This document shows positions 30,243 to 38,043 of a stretch of 64,000 nucleotides of DNA, one piece after another. Below the pieces are notes generated by a model. It saw only the letters and a list, made by a program, of their open reading frames with translations, searched no databases and was not told where the DNA came from. The DNA lies in the NCBI RefSeq assembly GCF_001485435.1, contig NZ_BCMS01000001.1:2613501-2677500 (forward strand), read 5' to 3'. The stretch's first letter is position 1; the number at the start of each line of letters is the position of its first letter. The stretch is from Deinococcus grandis (GTDB taxonomy: Bacteria; Deinococcota; Deinococci; Deinococcales; Deinococcaceae). Position numbers and translations under genes: made by a program.

Positions 30243-31934
30243 TCACTCCAGCTGGTCGAGGCGCTGCCAGCCACTGCGGAGGCTGAGGTATGTGCCGAGG
30301 ACGGTGGCGAGCAGCAGGCCGATCAGTCCGAGGATGCCTTCGATGGTGGTCAGGGCGCTGTAGCCGGGGTATAGGTCGGGCCGCAGGACGCTGCCGGCGG
30401 CGGGGCGGGCGAGCAGCAGGAGGCACAGGACGGAGTAGGCGAGGCTGAGGCCCATGAAGGCGAGGCCGCCGGGGCTGACGCCGATCTCGGCGGGGTTGTC
30501 CGCGTCGAATTTGGGCGCGGCGGCGCCCAGGCCGACGCCGAGCGCGGTGATGACGAGGGCGTTGCTGACGCTGACCAGCACGCTGAGCAGCAGCAAGGTG
30601 GGGCCGAGGTTCATGCTCAGGGCGCTGGCGACGCCCATGACGAGGCCCACAGTCAGGGTGACGGGCAGCACGCCCAGGAACTTGCTGAGGACGATCTGGC
30701 GCGGCTCGATGGGCGCGGTGCGCAGCAGCCAGTAGCCGCGCGCCTCGGTGCTGACGGCGGGGAACGCGAGGCGGACGGCGATGCCCGCGATGATGAAGCC
30801 CTGGAAGGCCAGCTGGATGTACCCGAGGATGCCCCGGAACTGCGGCACCGGGATGGGCACGGCCCTGACGCTCACGAGGTACACGCCGGCCAGCGCCACG
30901 ACCACGAGCAGCTGGCTCCACTGGGTGGGGTCGCGCAGGGTGACGCGTAGGTCCTTGGCGGCCAGCGCGCCGCCGGGGCCGAGGCGGGTCAGCAGGCGTT
31001 CGCTGAATCCGGCGCGGCGGGGGCGCGGGTCGAGTCTGGGGGTGCTGGAGTCCAGGGCGCGGGCCCAGCCGTCCTGGTAGGCCTTCGCGGCGAGGAGGGT
31101 CGCGCCGAGGAGCAGCGTGACGGTCAGCAGCAGGAGGGGCAGCAGCGGCGCGGCGAGGTGTCCGTGGGCGGCCTGCCAGATGCCCTGCGCCGCCCAGGAG
31201 GGCGGGAGGAGGGGGCTGCTGGGTCCGGCGAAGTCGCGCAGCAGGGCCTCGACCCTGGTGGGGTCCTGGAGTTTCTGAACGAGGACTTCCGGCCGCAGGG
31301 CGCGGATGGCGTACACCAGCGCGGCGCTGATGATCACGCCCAGGCCGGTGCTGACCTCGCGGACGCGGCCGACCGGGGCGACGCGCATGAGCAGCACGGC
31401 CAGCAGCGCGCCGAGGCCCACCGGCGCGGCGAACACCAGCAGCGTGGCGAGAATCATGACCGGGTACGCCCAGGCGGGCGCCTGGAAGTACGCGGCGACG
31501 GTCAGCAGCAGCGGCAGGGTCAGGAACACGGGGACCAGCGCGGCGTTCAGGAACGTCTCGGTGACCTTCAGCGCGAACACGCGGGTGGTCCTGATGGGCT
31601 GGGTCAGCAGGAAGTTCAGGTCGTCGCTGAGGTACAGGGTGCTGATGGCGGCGGTGGTGGCGCTGAACGTCACGCCGCTGCTCAGGGTGATCAGGCCGAT
31701 CTCCAGCACGCGCGCGAACACGTTCAGGCCGATGTCCCCGAAGCGGCCCAGGAACGTCAGGGCTTTCCAGGTGCCGATCACCTCGCCCACCACGAGGAGC
31801 AGGGCCAGCGTGCCGACGAGCGCGTAGCCCCACTTCGGGGCCTTGCGGATGGTGTGGGCCAGCGCGCGGAGTTTCAGGGCGCTCAGGCTGGGCTGGGTGG
31901 CGCGGGCGGGGCGGGGGGCGGGCGTGGCGGTCAA
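30243..31934 (-). CDS. ABC exporter membrane subunit
   Basis: This 563-residue polytopic protein has about twelve hydrophobic segments, including YALVGTLALLLVVGEVIGTW, VFLTLPLLLTVAAYF and LLLSVLVSVSNALVITALGVGL. A cytoplasmic loop with DDLNFLLTQPIRTTRVFALK is the region that usually contacts the ATPase in large ABC-2-type exporters. The cargo is unknown. The start is TTG, overlapping the ATPase TGA stop (TTGA), so the two subunits are translationally coupled. An unusually basic, Ala/Pro-rich N-terminus precedes the first helix. Confidence 0.87.
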   Translation of the reverse strand: MTATPAPRPARATQPSLSALKLRALAHTIRKAPKWGYALVGTLALLLVVGEVIGTWKALTFLGRFGDIGLNVFARVLEIGLITLSSGVTFSATTAAISTLYLSDDLNFLLTQPIRTTRVFALKVTETFLNAALVPVFLTLPLLLTVAAYFQAPAWAYPVMILATLLVFAAPVGLGALLAVLLMRVAPVGRVREVSTGLGVIISAALVYAIRALRPEVLVQKLQDPTRVEALLRDFAGPSSPLLPPSWAAQGIWQAAHGHLAAPLLPLLLLTVTLLLGATLLAAKAYQDGWARALDSSTPRLDPRPRRAGFSERLLTRLGPGGALAAKDLRVTLRDPTQWSQLLVVVALAGVYLVSVRAVPIPVPQFRGILGYIQLAFQGFIIAGIAVRLAFPAVSTEARGYWLLRTAPIEPRQIVLSKFLGVLPVTLTVGLVMGVASALSMNLGPTLLLLSVLVSVSNALVITALGVGLGAAAPKFDADNPAEIGVSPGGLAFMGLSLAYSVLCLLLLARPAAGSVLRPDLYPGYSALTTIEGILGLIGLLLATVLGTYLSLRSGWQRLDQLE

Positions 31935-32719
31935 GCGCCCACCCCGGCCACTCCGGCTTCCTCGCGGGCGCGTCGCCCTTCCTCCAGTTCATCCTCCAGC
32001 AGGCGGAAGAAGATGCGTTCCAGGCTGTCGCCGTGCACGCCGCCCGCCTCGGTGCCGGTACGGGCGCGCAGGTCGTCCATTGAGCCCTCGCCGAGGACCT
32101 TGCCGCGGTCAAGCACGACCAGCCGGTCGCAGACGGCTTCCGCGACGGGCAGCGAGTGGGTGGTCAGCAGCACCGTGCGGCCCCGGTCGGCATGGGAACG
32201 GAACAGGTCGCGCACCTGCCGCGCCGCGTGCGGATCGAGGCCCACCATGGGTTCGTCCACGATCAGGACCGGCGGGTCGGGCAGCAGCGCGGCGACGATC
32301 GCCACCTTCTGCCGCATGCCGTGCGAGTACGTCTCGATCAGCTCGTTGCCGAAGTCGGTCAGGCGGAAGAACTCCAGCCAGCGGTCGATCTCGGTATCCG
32401 AATTGGGCACCTGATACAGCTGCCCCACGAAGCGCAGCAGCTCCCGGGCGGTCAGCTTGCCGTACAGGTACGGGCGGTCCGGGATGTACCCGAACGCCGC
32501 CTTGGCCTTCACCGGGTCGCGCCACACGTCGAAACCCGCCACGCGCACCGTGCCGCTGGTCGGGCGGGTCAGGCCGACCAGCGCGCGGATGGTGGTGGTC
32601 TTCCCCGCCCCGTTGCTGCCCAGCAGGCCGAACACCGCGCCGGGCTGCACCGTGAACGACAGGTTGCTGACGGCCTCGTGCCGCCCGTAACGTTTCGTGT
32701 ACCCACTGACCTCAATCAT
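31931..32719 (-). CDS. ABC transporter ATP-binding protein
   Basis: This 262-residue nucleotide-binding subunit powers the exporter encoded next to it. Walker A is GSNGAGKTTT (about residues 35-44), the Q loop follows near GYIPDRPYLYGKLTARELL, the signature is SHGMRQKVA, Walker B is VLIVDEPMVGLD, and the switch His is in LLTTHSLP. The SHGM version of the LSGGQ signature is common in ABC-2 drug/antibiotic-type exporters. The C-terminal ~40 residues form a charged helical tail. Confidence 0.92.
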   Translation of the reverse strand: MIEVSGYTKRYGRHEAVSNLSFTVQPGAVFGLLGSNGAGKTTTIRALVGLTRPTSGTVRVAGFDVWRDPVKAKAAFGYIPDRPYLYGKLTARELLRFVGQLYQVPNSDTEIDRWLEFFRLTDFGNELIETYSHGMRQKVAIVAALLPDPPVLIVDEPMVGLDPHAARQVRDLFRSHADRGRTVLLTTHSLPVAEAVCDRLVVLDRGKVLGEGSMDDLRARTGTEAGGVHGDSLERIFFRLLEDELEEGRRAREEAGVAGVGA

Positions 32720-32726
32720 GAGAGGC

Positions 32727-32732
32727 AGCGTA
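32727..32732 (-). promoter_or_regulatory. -10 element TACGCT for the ABC exporter operon
   Basis: Exactly 7 nt separate it from the ATPase ATG. Confidence 0.55.
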
Positions 32733-32768
32733 CGCCCGCGCTTCTGACGCCGCAGTCACATTTGCCGA

Positions 32769-32798
32769 GAGGGGGGGGCCGCGCACCCGTCCCCCCTC
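32769..32798. terminator. Hairpin between glmU and the ABC exporter operon
   Basis: GAGGGGGG pairs with CCCCCCTC over a 14-nt loop, 10 bp past the glmU stop. No T-run follows, so termination is likely but not certain. Confidence 0.4.
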
Positions 32799-32808
32799 CC
32801 GGCCCTGG

Positions 32809-34257
32809 TCAGTCCTGGCGGCTCAGCCAGCCGGCCAGCCAGGGGAGCTTGACCTGCACCTTCTCGCGCAGGCCGCCCCAGTAGCGGCGTGACCAGCCGT
32901 CGAGGGTGCGCTGCTTGCCGCGCGCGACGGCCATGGCGCCCTCGGGCACGTCGTCGTGGACGGCGCTGCCCGCCGCGATGAACGCCGCGTCCCCGATGAC
33001 GCGCGGGGCGATCAGGGTGCTGTTGCTGCCGATGAACACGCCCGCGCCGACCGTGGAGCGGTGCTTGTTCACACCGTCGAAGTTCGCGACGATGGTCCCG
33101 GCGCCGACGTTGGTTTCCTCGCCGATCTCCACGTCGCCCAGGTACGCGAGGTGCCCGGCCTTCACGCCCGCCGCCAGCTGCGCGTTCTTGGTTTCCACGA
33201 AGTTCCCGATGTGCACGCCGCCCGCCAGGACGGTGCCGGGACGCAGGCGCGCGAAGGGACCCACGTCACTGCCGGCGCCGACGACCGCGCCGTCCAGGAC
33301 GCTGTGGGCCTTGATGGTCACGCCCTCGTCCAGGGTGCTGTCGGTGATGACGCTGTACGGGCCGACAGTGACGCCCTCTGCGATGCGGGTGTCGCCGCGC
33401 AGGATCACGCCGGGTTCCAGCGTCACGTCCCGGCCGATCTGCACGGTGTCCTCGATGTACACCGTCTCGGGCATGTGGATGGTCACCCCGGCGCGCATGT
33501 GCTCCTGCGTGATGCGCGCGCGGATGATGCTCTCGGCCTCCGCGAGACCCGTGCGGTCGTTGGCGCCCATGACCTCGCCAGGGTCGGTGAGTTTGAAGGC
33601 GTGCACCTCGGCGCCCTCGGCCTTGTACAGGCCCAGCAGGTCGGTCAGGTAGTACTCGCCGCTGGCGTTGTCGTTCGTGATGCGGTGCGCGAGGTCGGTG
33701 GCGCGGGCGTCCATGAGGTACACGCCGCTGTTGAATTCCCGCACGGTGCGTTCCAGGGGCGTGGCGTCCTTCTGCTCGACGATGCGTTCCACGTTGCCCT
33801 GCTCGTCGCGGATGATGCGGCCGTACCCGGTGGCGTCCGCGAGTTCTCCGGTCAGGACCGTGAAGGCGCTGCCGCGCGCCCGGTGGTCCCCCAGCAGGGC
33901 GGCCAGGGTGTCGGGGCGCAGCAGGGGCGTGTCGCCGTACAGGACCAGCACGTCGGCGCCCTGGTGGTCGTCCAGCGCGTCCAGACCCTGGATGAAGGCG
34001 TGCCCGGTGCCCAGCTGCTGCTCCTGCCGGGCGAACACCACGCCCGAGCCCTGTAGCGCGGCCTCGACGCGGTCGGCGCCGTGGCCGGTCACGACGACCA
34101 CGTTGCGCGCGCCCAGGTCACGGGCGGTCTTCACGGCCCAGGCGACCATCGGGCGGCCCGCGACGGGGTGCAGCACCTTGGGCAGGCTGGATTTCATGCG
34201 GGTGCCCTGCCCGGCGGCGAGAATCACGACGTCCAGCGGACGGATCTGTTCAGTCAT
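32809..34257 (-). CDS. glmU: Bifunctional N-acetylglucosamine-1-phosphate uridyltransferase / glucosamine-1-phosphate acetyltransferase
   Basis: The 482-residue enzyme makes UDP-GlcNAc for peptidoglycan. The N-terminal pyrophosphorylase has LAAGQGTRMKSSLPKVLH, YGDTPLLRPDTL and NSGVYLMDA. The C-terminal left-handed beta-helix (from ~260) has hexapeptide turns such as IGRDVTLEPGVILRGDTRIA, the acetyltransferase segment NFVETKNAQLAAGVKAGHLAYLG, and GVFIGSNSTLIAP. The ATG at 34257 lies 9 nt from a TACAGT hexamer. The gene is followed by a short hairpin, and there is no glmS or prs next to it. Confidence 0.96.
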   Translation of the reverse strand: MTEQIRPLDVVILAAGQGTRMKSSLPKVLHPVAGRPMVAWAVKTARDLGARNVVVVTGHGADRVEAALQGSGVVFARQEQQLGTGHAFIQGLDALDDHQGADVLVLYGDTPLLRPDTLAALLGDHRARGSAFTVLTGELADATGYGRIIRDEQGNVERIVEQKDATPLERTVREFNSGVYLMDARATDLAHRITNDNASGEYYLTDLLGLYKAEGAEVHAFKLTDPGEVMGANDRTGLAEAESIIRARITQEHMRAGVTIHMPETVYIEDTVQIGRDVTLEPGVILRGDTRIAEGVTVGPYSVITDSTLDEGVTIKAHSVLDGAVVGAGSDVGPFARLRPGTVLAGGVHIGNFVETKNAQLAAGVKAGHLAYLGDVEIGEETNVGAGTIVANFDGVNKHRSTVGAGVFIGSNSTLIAPRVIGDAAFIAAGSAVHDDVPEGAMAVARGKQRTLDGWSRRYWGGLREKVQVKLPWLAGWLSRQD

Positions 34258-34266
34258 AGCCTGCCC

Positions 34267-34272
34267 ACTGTA
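34267..34272 (-). promoter_or_regulatory. -10 element TACAGT for glmU
   Basis: The 9-nt spacing allows a leader of only a few bases. Confidence 0.45.
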
Positions 34273-34321
34273 CCAACCGCCCGGTCGGGCCGGGCGCGGG
34301 CAGACCTGAGCGACCCACACG

Positions 34322-34353
34322 AAAAGGGGTGCCCCCGGCGGTGGGGACACCCT
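34322..34353 (-). terminator. Terminator after lgt
   Basis: On the minus strand GGGTG-CCCC pairs with GGGG-CACCC (one mismatch) and is followed by CTTTTCG, 20 bp past the lgt stop. Confidence 0.8.
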
Positions 34354-34372
34354 CTGTGCAGGTGACGGCGGC

Positions 34373-35293
<921 letters not shown>

Positions 35294-35396
35294 AGGTCGC
35301 CTCGCAGTGTAGAGCCTTCGCCGTGGGAACGCGGCCCGCCCGCCCGGAGGCAGGGGGCCGCGCTCAGTGAGTCAGTGGGGTGGGAGCCCCCGGGGG

Positions 35397-36182
35397 TCAG
35401 AAGCTCAGTGGGGCGGGCGTCTCGGTCTCCTCGGTGGGCACAACGCGGAACACGCGCGAGAGGATCACGCTGAGTTCGTACAGGACGTACAGGGGCGCGG
35501 CGACCAGCAGCATGTTCATGGGGTCCGGCGTGGGCGTGATCACGGCGGCGGCGATCATGATGACGACCAGCGCGATCCGCCACCCGCCGCGCAGCATGGT
35601 GTGGTTCACAATCCCGATGCGGGTGAGGATCACGGCCAGGATGGGCATCTCGAAGGCCAGCCCGAAGGAGATCAGGAAGGTCGTGACCATGCCCAGGTAC
35701 GAGCCGATGCTGAAGTACCCTTCGACCGTGCCGCCCATGAAGTCCGCGAGGAAGGGAATCATGGTGGGCAGCACCATCTTGTACCCGAAGAGCGCGCCGC
35801 CCAGGAAGGCCACGCCGGCACCCAGGATGAAGGGCAGCGCCCAGCGACGTTCGTGGACGTACAGACCCGGGGCGATGAAGGCCCACACCTGCCACAGGAT
35901 GAACGGCAGGGCCAGCGCCAGTCCCGCCCAGAAGGACATGTTCAGGCTCAGCATGAGCTGCTCGGTGAGTTGCAGCGCGACCAGCTTGACCTTGTCCGCC
36001 TGATACAGCACGGAGTGGGTGAGGGGCTCTTTGAAGAACTCGATCAGCTGGACGCGGTACTGGAAGGCGACGGCCATGCCGACCGCCAGGAAGATCACAC
36101 TGATGATGATCCGTTTGCGCAGTTCATCCAGGTGATCGAACAGCGGGGCGCTGCTCAGTTCTTTGGGGGGAATGGCGGACAT
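35397..36182 (-). CDS. tatC: Twin-arginine translocase subunit TatC
   Basis: This 261-residue protein has six membrane helices and recognises twin-arginine signal peptides. Conserved features are FDHLDELRKRIIISV (the N-terminal binding region with the key Glu), FIAPGLYVHERRWALPF, FLISFGLAFEMPIL and AVITPTPDPMNMLLVAAPLYVLYELS. ATG at 36182 has AAAGGAG 7 nt before it. tatA lies 20 bp upstream on the same strand, so this is a TatAC-type system. The exported metallo-hydrolase at 52223-53209 has a matching signal. Confidence 0.96.
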   Translation of the reverse strand: MSAIPPKELSSAPLFDHLDELRKRIIISVIFLAVGMAVAFQYRVQLIEFFKEPLTHSVLYQADKVKLVALQLTEQLMLSLNMSFWAGLALALPFILWQVWAFIAPGLYVHERRWALPFILGAGVAFLGGALFGYKMVLPTMIPFLADFMGGTVEGYFSIGSYLGMVTTFLISFGLAFEMPILAVILTRIGIVNHTMLRGGWRIALVVIMIAAAVITPTPDPMNMLLVAAPLYVLYELSVILSRVFRVVPTEETETPAPLSF

Positions 36183-36202
36183 GACGCGCTCCTTTGCGGG
36201 AC

Positions 36203-36433
36203 TCAGCGGCGGTCGCTGATGGGCTCGCTGACCGGGGTGACGGGCGTGGCAGGCGTCACGGGATCCAGCGGGCGCGAGGGCACATCGGTCACGGCCTGTT
36301 CCTTGTGGGTTTCACGCTTGAATTCCTTGATGCCCTGCCCGAGGCCCTTGCCGAGTTCCGGGAGTTTCTTGGCACCGAAGATGAGGGCGATCACGGCGAT
36401 GATCAGGATGATTTCCAGGGGTCCGAGGCTCAT
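36203..36433 (-). CDS. tatA: Twin-arginine translocase subunit TatA/E
   Basis: This is a 76-residue pore-forming subunit with the diagnostic membrane helix and hinge LEIILIIAVIALIFGAKKLPELGKGLGQGIKEFKRE (the phenylalanine-glycine and KLPELG hinge, then an amphipathic helix). The C-terminal ~30 residues are a Pro/Val/Thr-rich tail. ATG has AAGGAG 6 nt upstream, a strong site. tatC follows with a short gap. Confidence 0.95.
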   Translation of the reverse strand: MSLGPLEIILIIAVIALIFGAKKLPELGKGLGQGIKEFKRETHKEQAVTDVPSRPLDPVTPATPVTPVSEPISDRR

Positions 36434-36543
36434 GTTCTGCTCCTTGCACTGCCCGCGCGGGCAGGATCGAGTGAGGTGTGGGGGTGCGGGGCCGTCTTAC
36501 CCTGAAGGTATGCGAGCGGAGGCCGATCGGATGGAGGGCAGCT

Positions 36544-36574
36544 CACCTATCAAACCTTAATGGCGGTTGGTCAA
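36544..36574 (-). promoter_or_regulatory. Possible tatA promoter
   Basis: TTGACC (36569-36574) and TAGGTG (36544-36549) are separated by 19 bp in an AT-richer patch ~110 bp upstream of tatA. The spacing is long, so this is weak. Confidence 0.25.
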
Positions 36575-36661
36575 ACGACGGTGAAGGCCCCGCGCGGCCC
36601 CCAGCGTGCCCCGGCAGGCGCGGTCCAGATGCCCCGGCCCTCCCCCTGTGGCCAACCAGCT

Positions 36662-37390
36662 TCAGATGCTCCAGCCGCCGTCCACGAGGATCTCCTGACC
36701 CGTGATGTACGCCGCCTCGTTCGTGGCGAGGAACGCGACGGCGGCGCCCACCTCGTTCGGTTCGCCGAAGCGCCGCGCGGGAATGCGGGCCTTCAGACGT
36801 TCGGCGTCGGCCGGGTCGGCATGCAGGGCGTTCAGGCGTTCGGTGGCGGTGTAGCCGGGCGCGACGGTGTTGCAGGTGACGCCGTCCGCGGCGACTTCCA
36901 GCGCCAGGGTCCGCAGGTGGTTCGTGACGGCGGCGCGCATGGCGTTGCTGACCGGGAGGTTCAGCGCGGGGCGGCCCACGGTCAGGCTGGTCACGGCGAT
37001 GATGCGGCCCCAGCGGCGCTCGCGCATGCCGGGCAGCACCGCCGTCGCCAGCCGCGCGGTGCTCATGAAAGTCGTCTGGAAGCCCTGCGCCCACGCTTCC
37101 TCGGTGACGGCGCTGGGCTGCGCGGGGGGCGGCCCGCCCGCGTTGCTGACGAGGATATCCACCTGCCCGGCCGCCTCCACCGCCGACGCCACGCCTTCCT
37201 GCGTGCCCACGTCCGCCACGACCCAGCGGGCGCCGATGGCGTCGGCGGCGCGGCGCAGCACGTCCTCGTTGCGGGCGGCCAGCGTCACCTGCGCCCCCAG
37301 GCGGATCAGATCGTGCGCGGCGGCCAGCCCGATGCCGCGGCTCCCGCCGGTCACCAGGGCGCGTTTCCCGTTCAGCTGAAAGAGGCTCAT
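36662..37390 (-). CDS. Short-chain dehydrogenase/reductase lacking the catalytic Tyr-Lys
   Basis: This 242-residue Rossmann protein has the cofactor motif TGGSRGIG at residues 14-21, NAGGPPP, and the Ser in AVTSLTV. The expected Tyr-x3-Lys is replaced by LPVSNAMRAAV, so neither catalytic residue is present. The C-terminal DGVTCNTVAPGYTATERL and ITGQEILVDGG are normal. Proteins with this LSNAMRxxV pattern form a distinct branch of SDRs often annotated as 3-oxoacyl-ACP reductases; ordinary SDR chemistry is doubtful. ATG at 37390 is 6 nt from a TACCCT hexamer; longer frames upstream are rejected for that reason. Confidence 0.87.
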   Translation of the reverse strand: MSLFQLNGKRALVTGGSRGIGLAAAHDLIRLGAQVTLAARNEDVLRRAADAIGARWVVADVGTQEGVASAVEAAGQVDILVSNAGGPPPAQPSAVTEEAWAQGFQTTFMSTARLATAVLPGMRERRWGRIIAVTSLTVGRPALNLPVSNAMRAAVTNHLRTLALEVAADGVTCNTVAPGYTATERLNALHADPADAERLKARIPARRFGEPNEVGAAVAFLATNEAAYITGQEILVDGGWSI

Positions 37391-37396
37391 GCGCCG

Positions 37397-37402
37397 AGGG
37401 TA
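37397..37402 (-). promoter_or_regulatory. -10 element TACCCT for the SDR gene
   Basis: It is spaced 6 nt from the ATG. Confidence 0.5.
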
Positions 37403-37451
37403 CACCGCGCGGGCCGCACACACGGCAGGCGGAACTGGCATGCTCGGGGCT

Positions 37452-37973
37452 ATGGGCTGCGACATTCACGAGTACTACGAGATGCGGCGCAACGGCGTGT
37501 GGGAGCCAGCCGACCTCAACCCAATGCCGGACACCAGCGGAATGAGCCTGGAAGAGGAAGATCGGATCTTTGAAGCCCACTGGGGGCATCCGCTGGAGCT
37601 GGGCCGGGATTACGACCTCTTCGCGCTGCTGGCCGGCGTCCGCAACACCATCGAGATCGAGCCCATCACCGCCCCGCGCGGCGTGCCGGGCGATCTCAGC
37701 GCCGCCCTCCAGGCTGCCTGGGCAGAAGCGGAGGTCTGGTGTCATCACCCGTCGTGGCTGACGCTGGACGAGTTGCTGCGCTTCGACTGGGATCAGCCGC
37801 TGCGGGATCTCGACCTGAGCGAGGTGAGCGTGAAGCGCCGCCTGGAACGGGACGTGCGCACCTACCGCGACCTGGGACAGGCCACGGGGCTGCTGAGCCG
37901 CGTCGTGCCGTACCTTCAGACTCAGGTGGCGGACCCGGCGGACCTGCGGCTGGTGTTCTGGTTCGACAACTGA
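37452..37973 (+). CDS. MGCDIH-type protein of unknown function (173 aa)
   Basis: The protein starts with the characteristic MGCDIHEYYEMR and has RDYDLFALLAGVRN, a proline-rich APRGVPGDLS loop, and CHHPSWLTLDELLRFDW. I know this pattern from small proteins found in phages and scattered in bacteria; no activity is established. Clustered Asp, His and Cys hint at a metal site (inference). ATG at 37452 is chosen because CATGCT lies 7 nt upstream and the family begins MGCDIH. It is not linked to phage genes here. Confidence 0.82.
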   Translation: MGCDIHEYYEMRRNGVWEPADLNPMPDTSGMSLEEEDRIFEAHWGHPLELGRDYDLFALLAGVRNTIEIEPITAPRGVPGDLSAALQAAWAEAEVWCHHPSWLTLDELLRFDWDQPLRDLDLSEVSVKRRLERDVRTYRDLGQATGLLSRVVPYLQTQVADPADLRLVFWFDN

Positions 37974-38030
37974 CCGGCCCCTGCGCGGGGCAAGGGTGCC
38001 CCTCTCGCCATGTGGCCTGCGGGGGGCGGC

Positions 38031-38036
38031 TATCCT
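38031..38036 (+). promoter_or_regulatory. -10 element TATCCT for mutS
   Basis: Spaced 7 nt from the ATG at 38044. Confidence 0.55.
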
Positions 38037-38043
38037 GCGCGGG

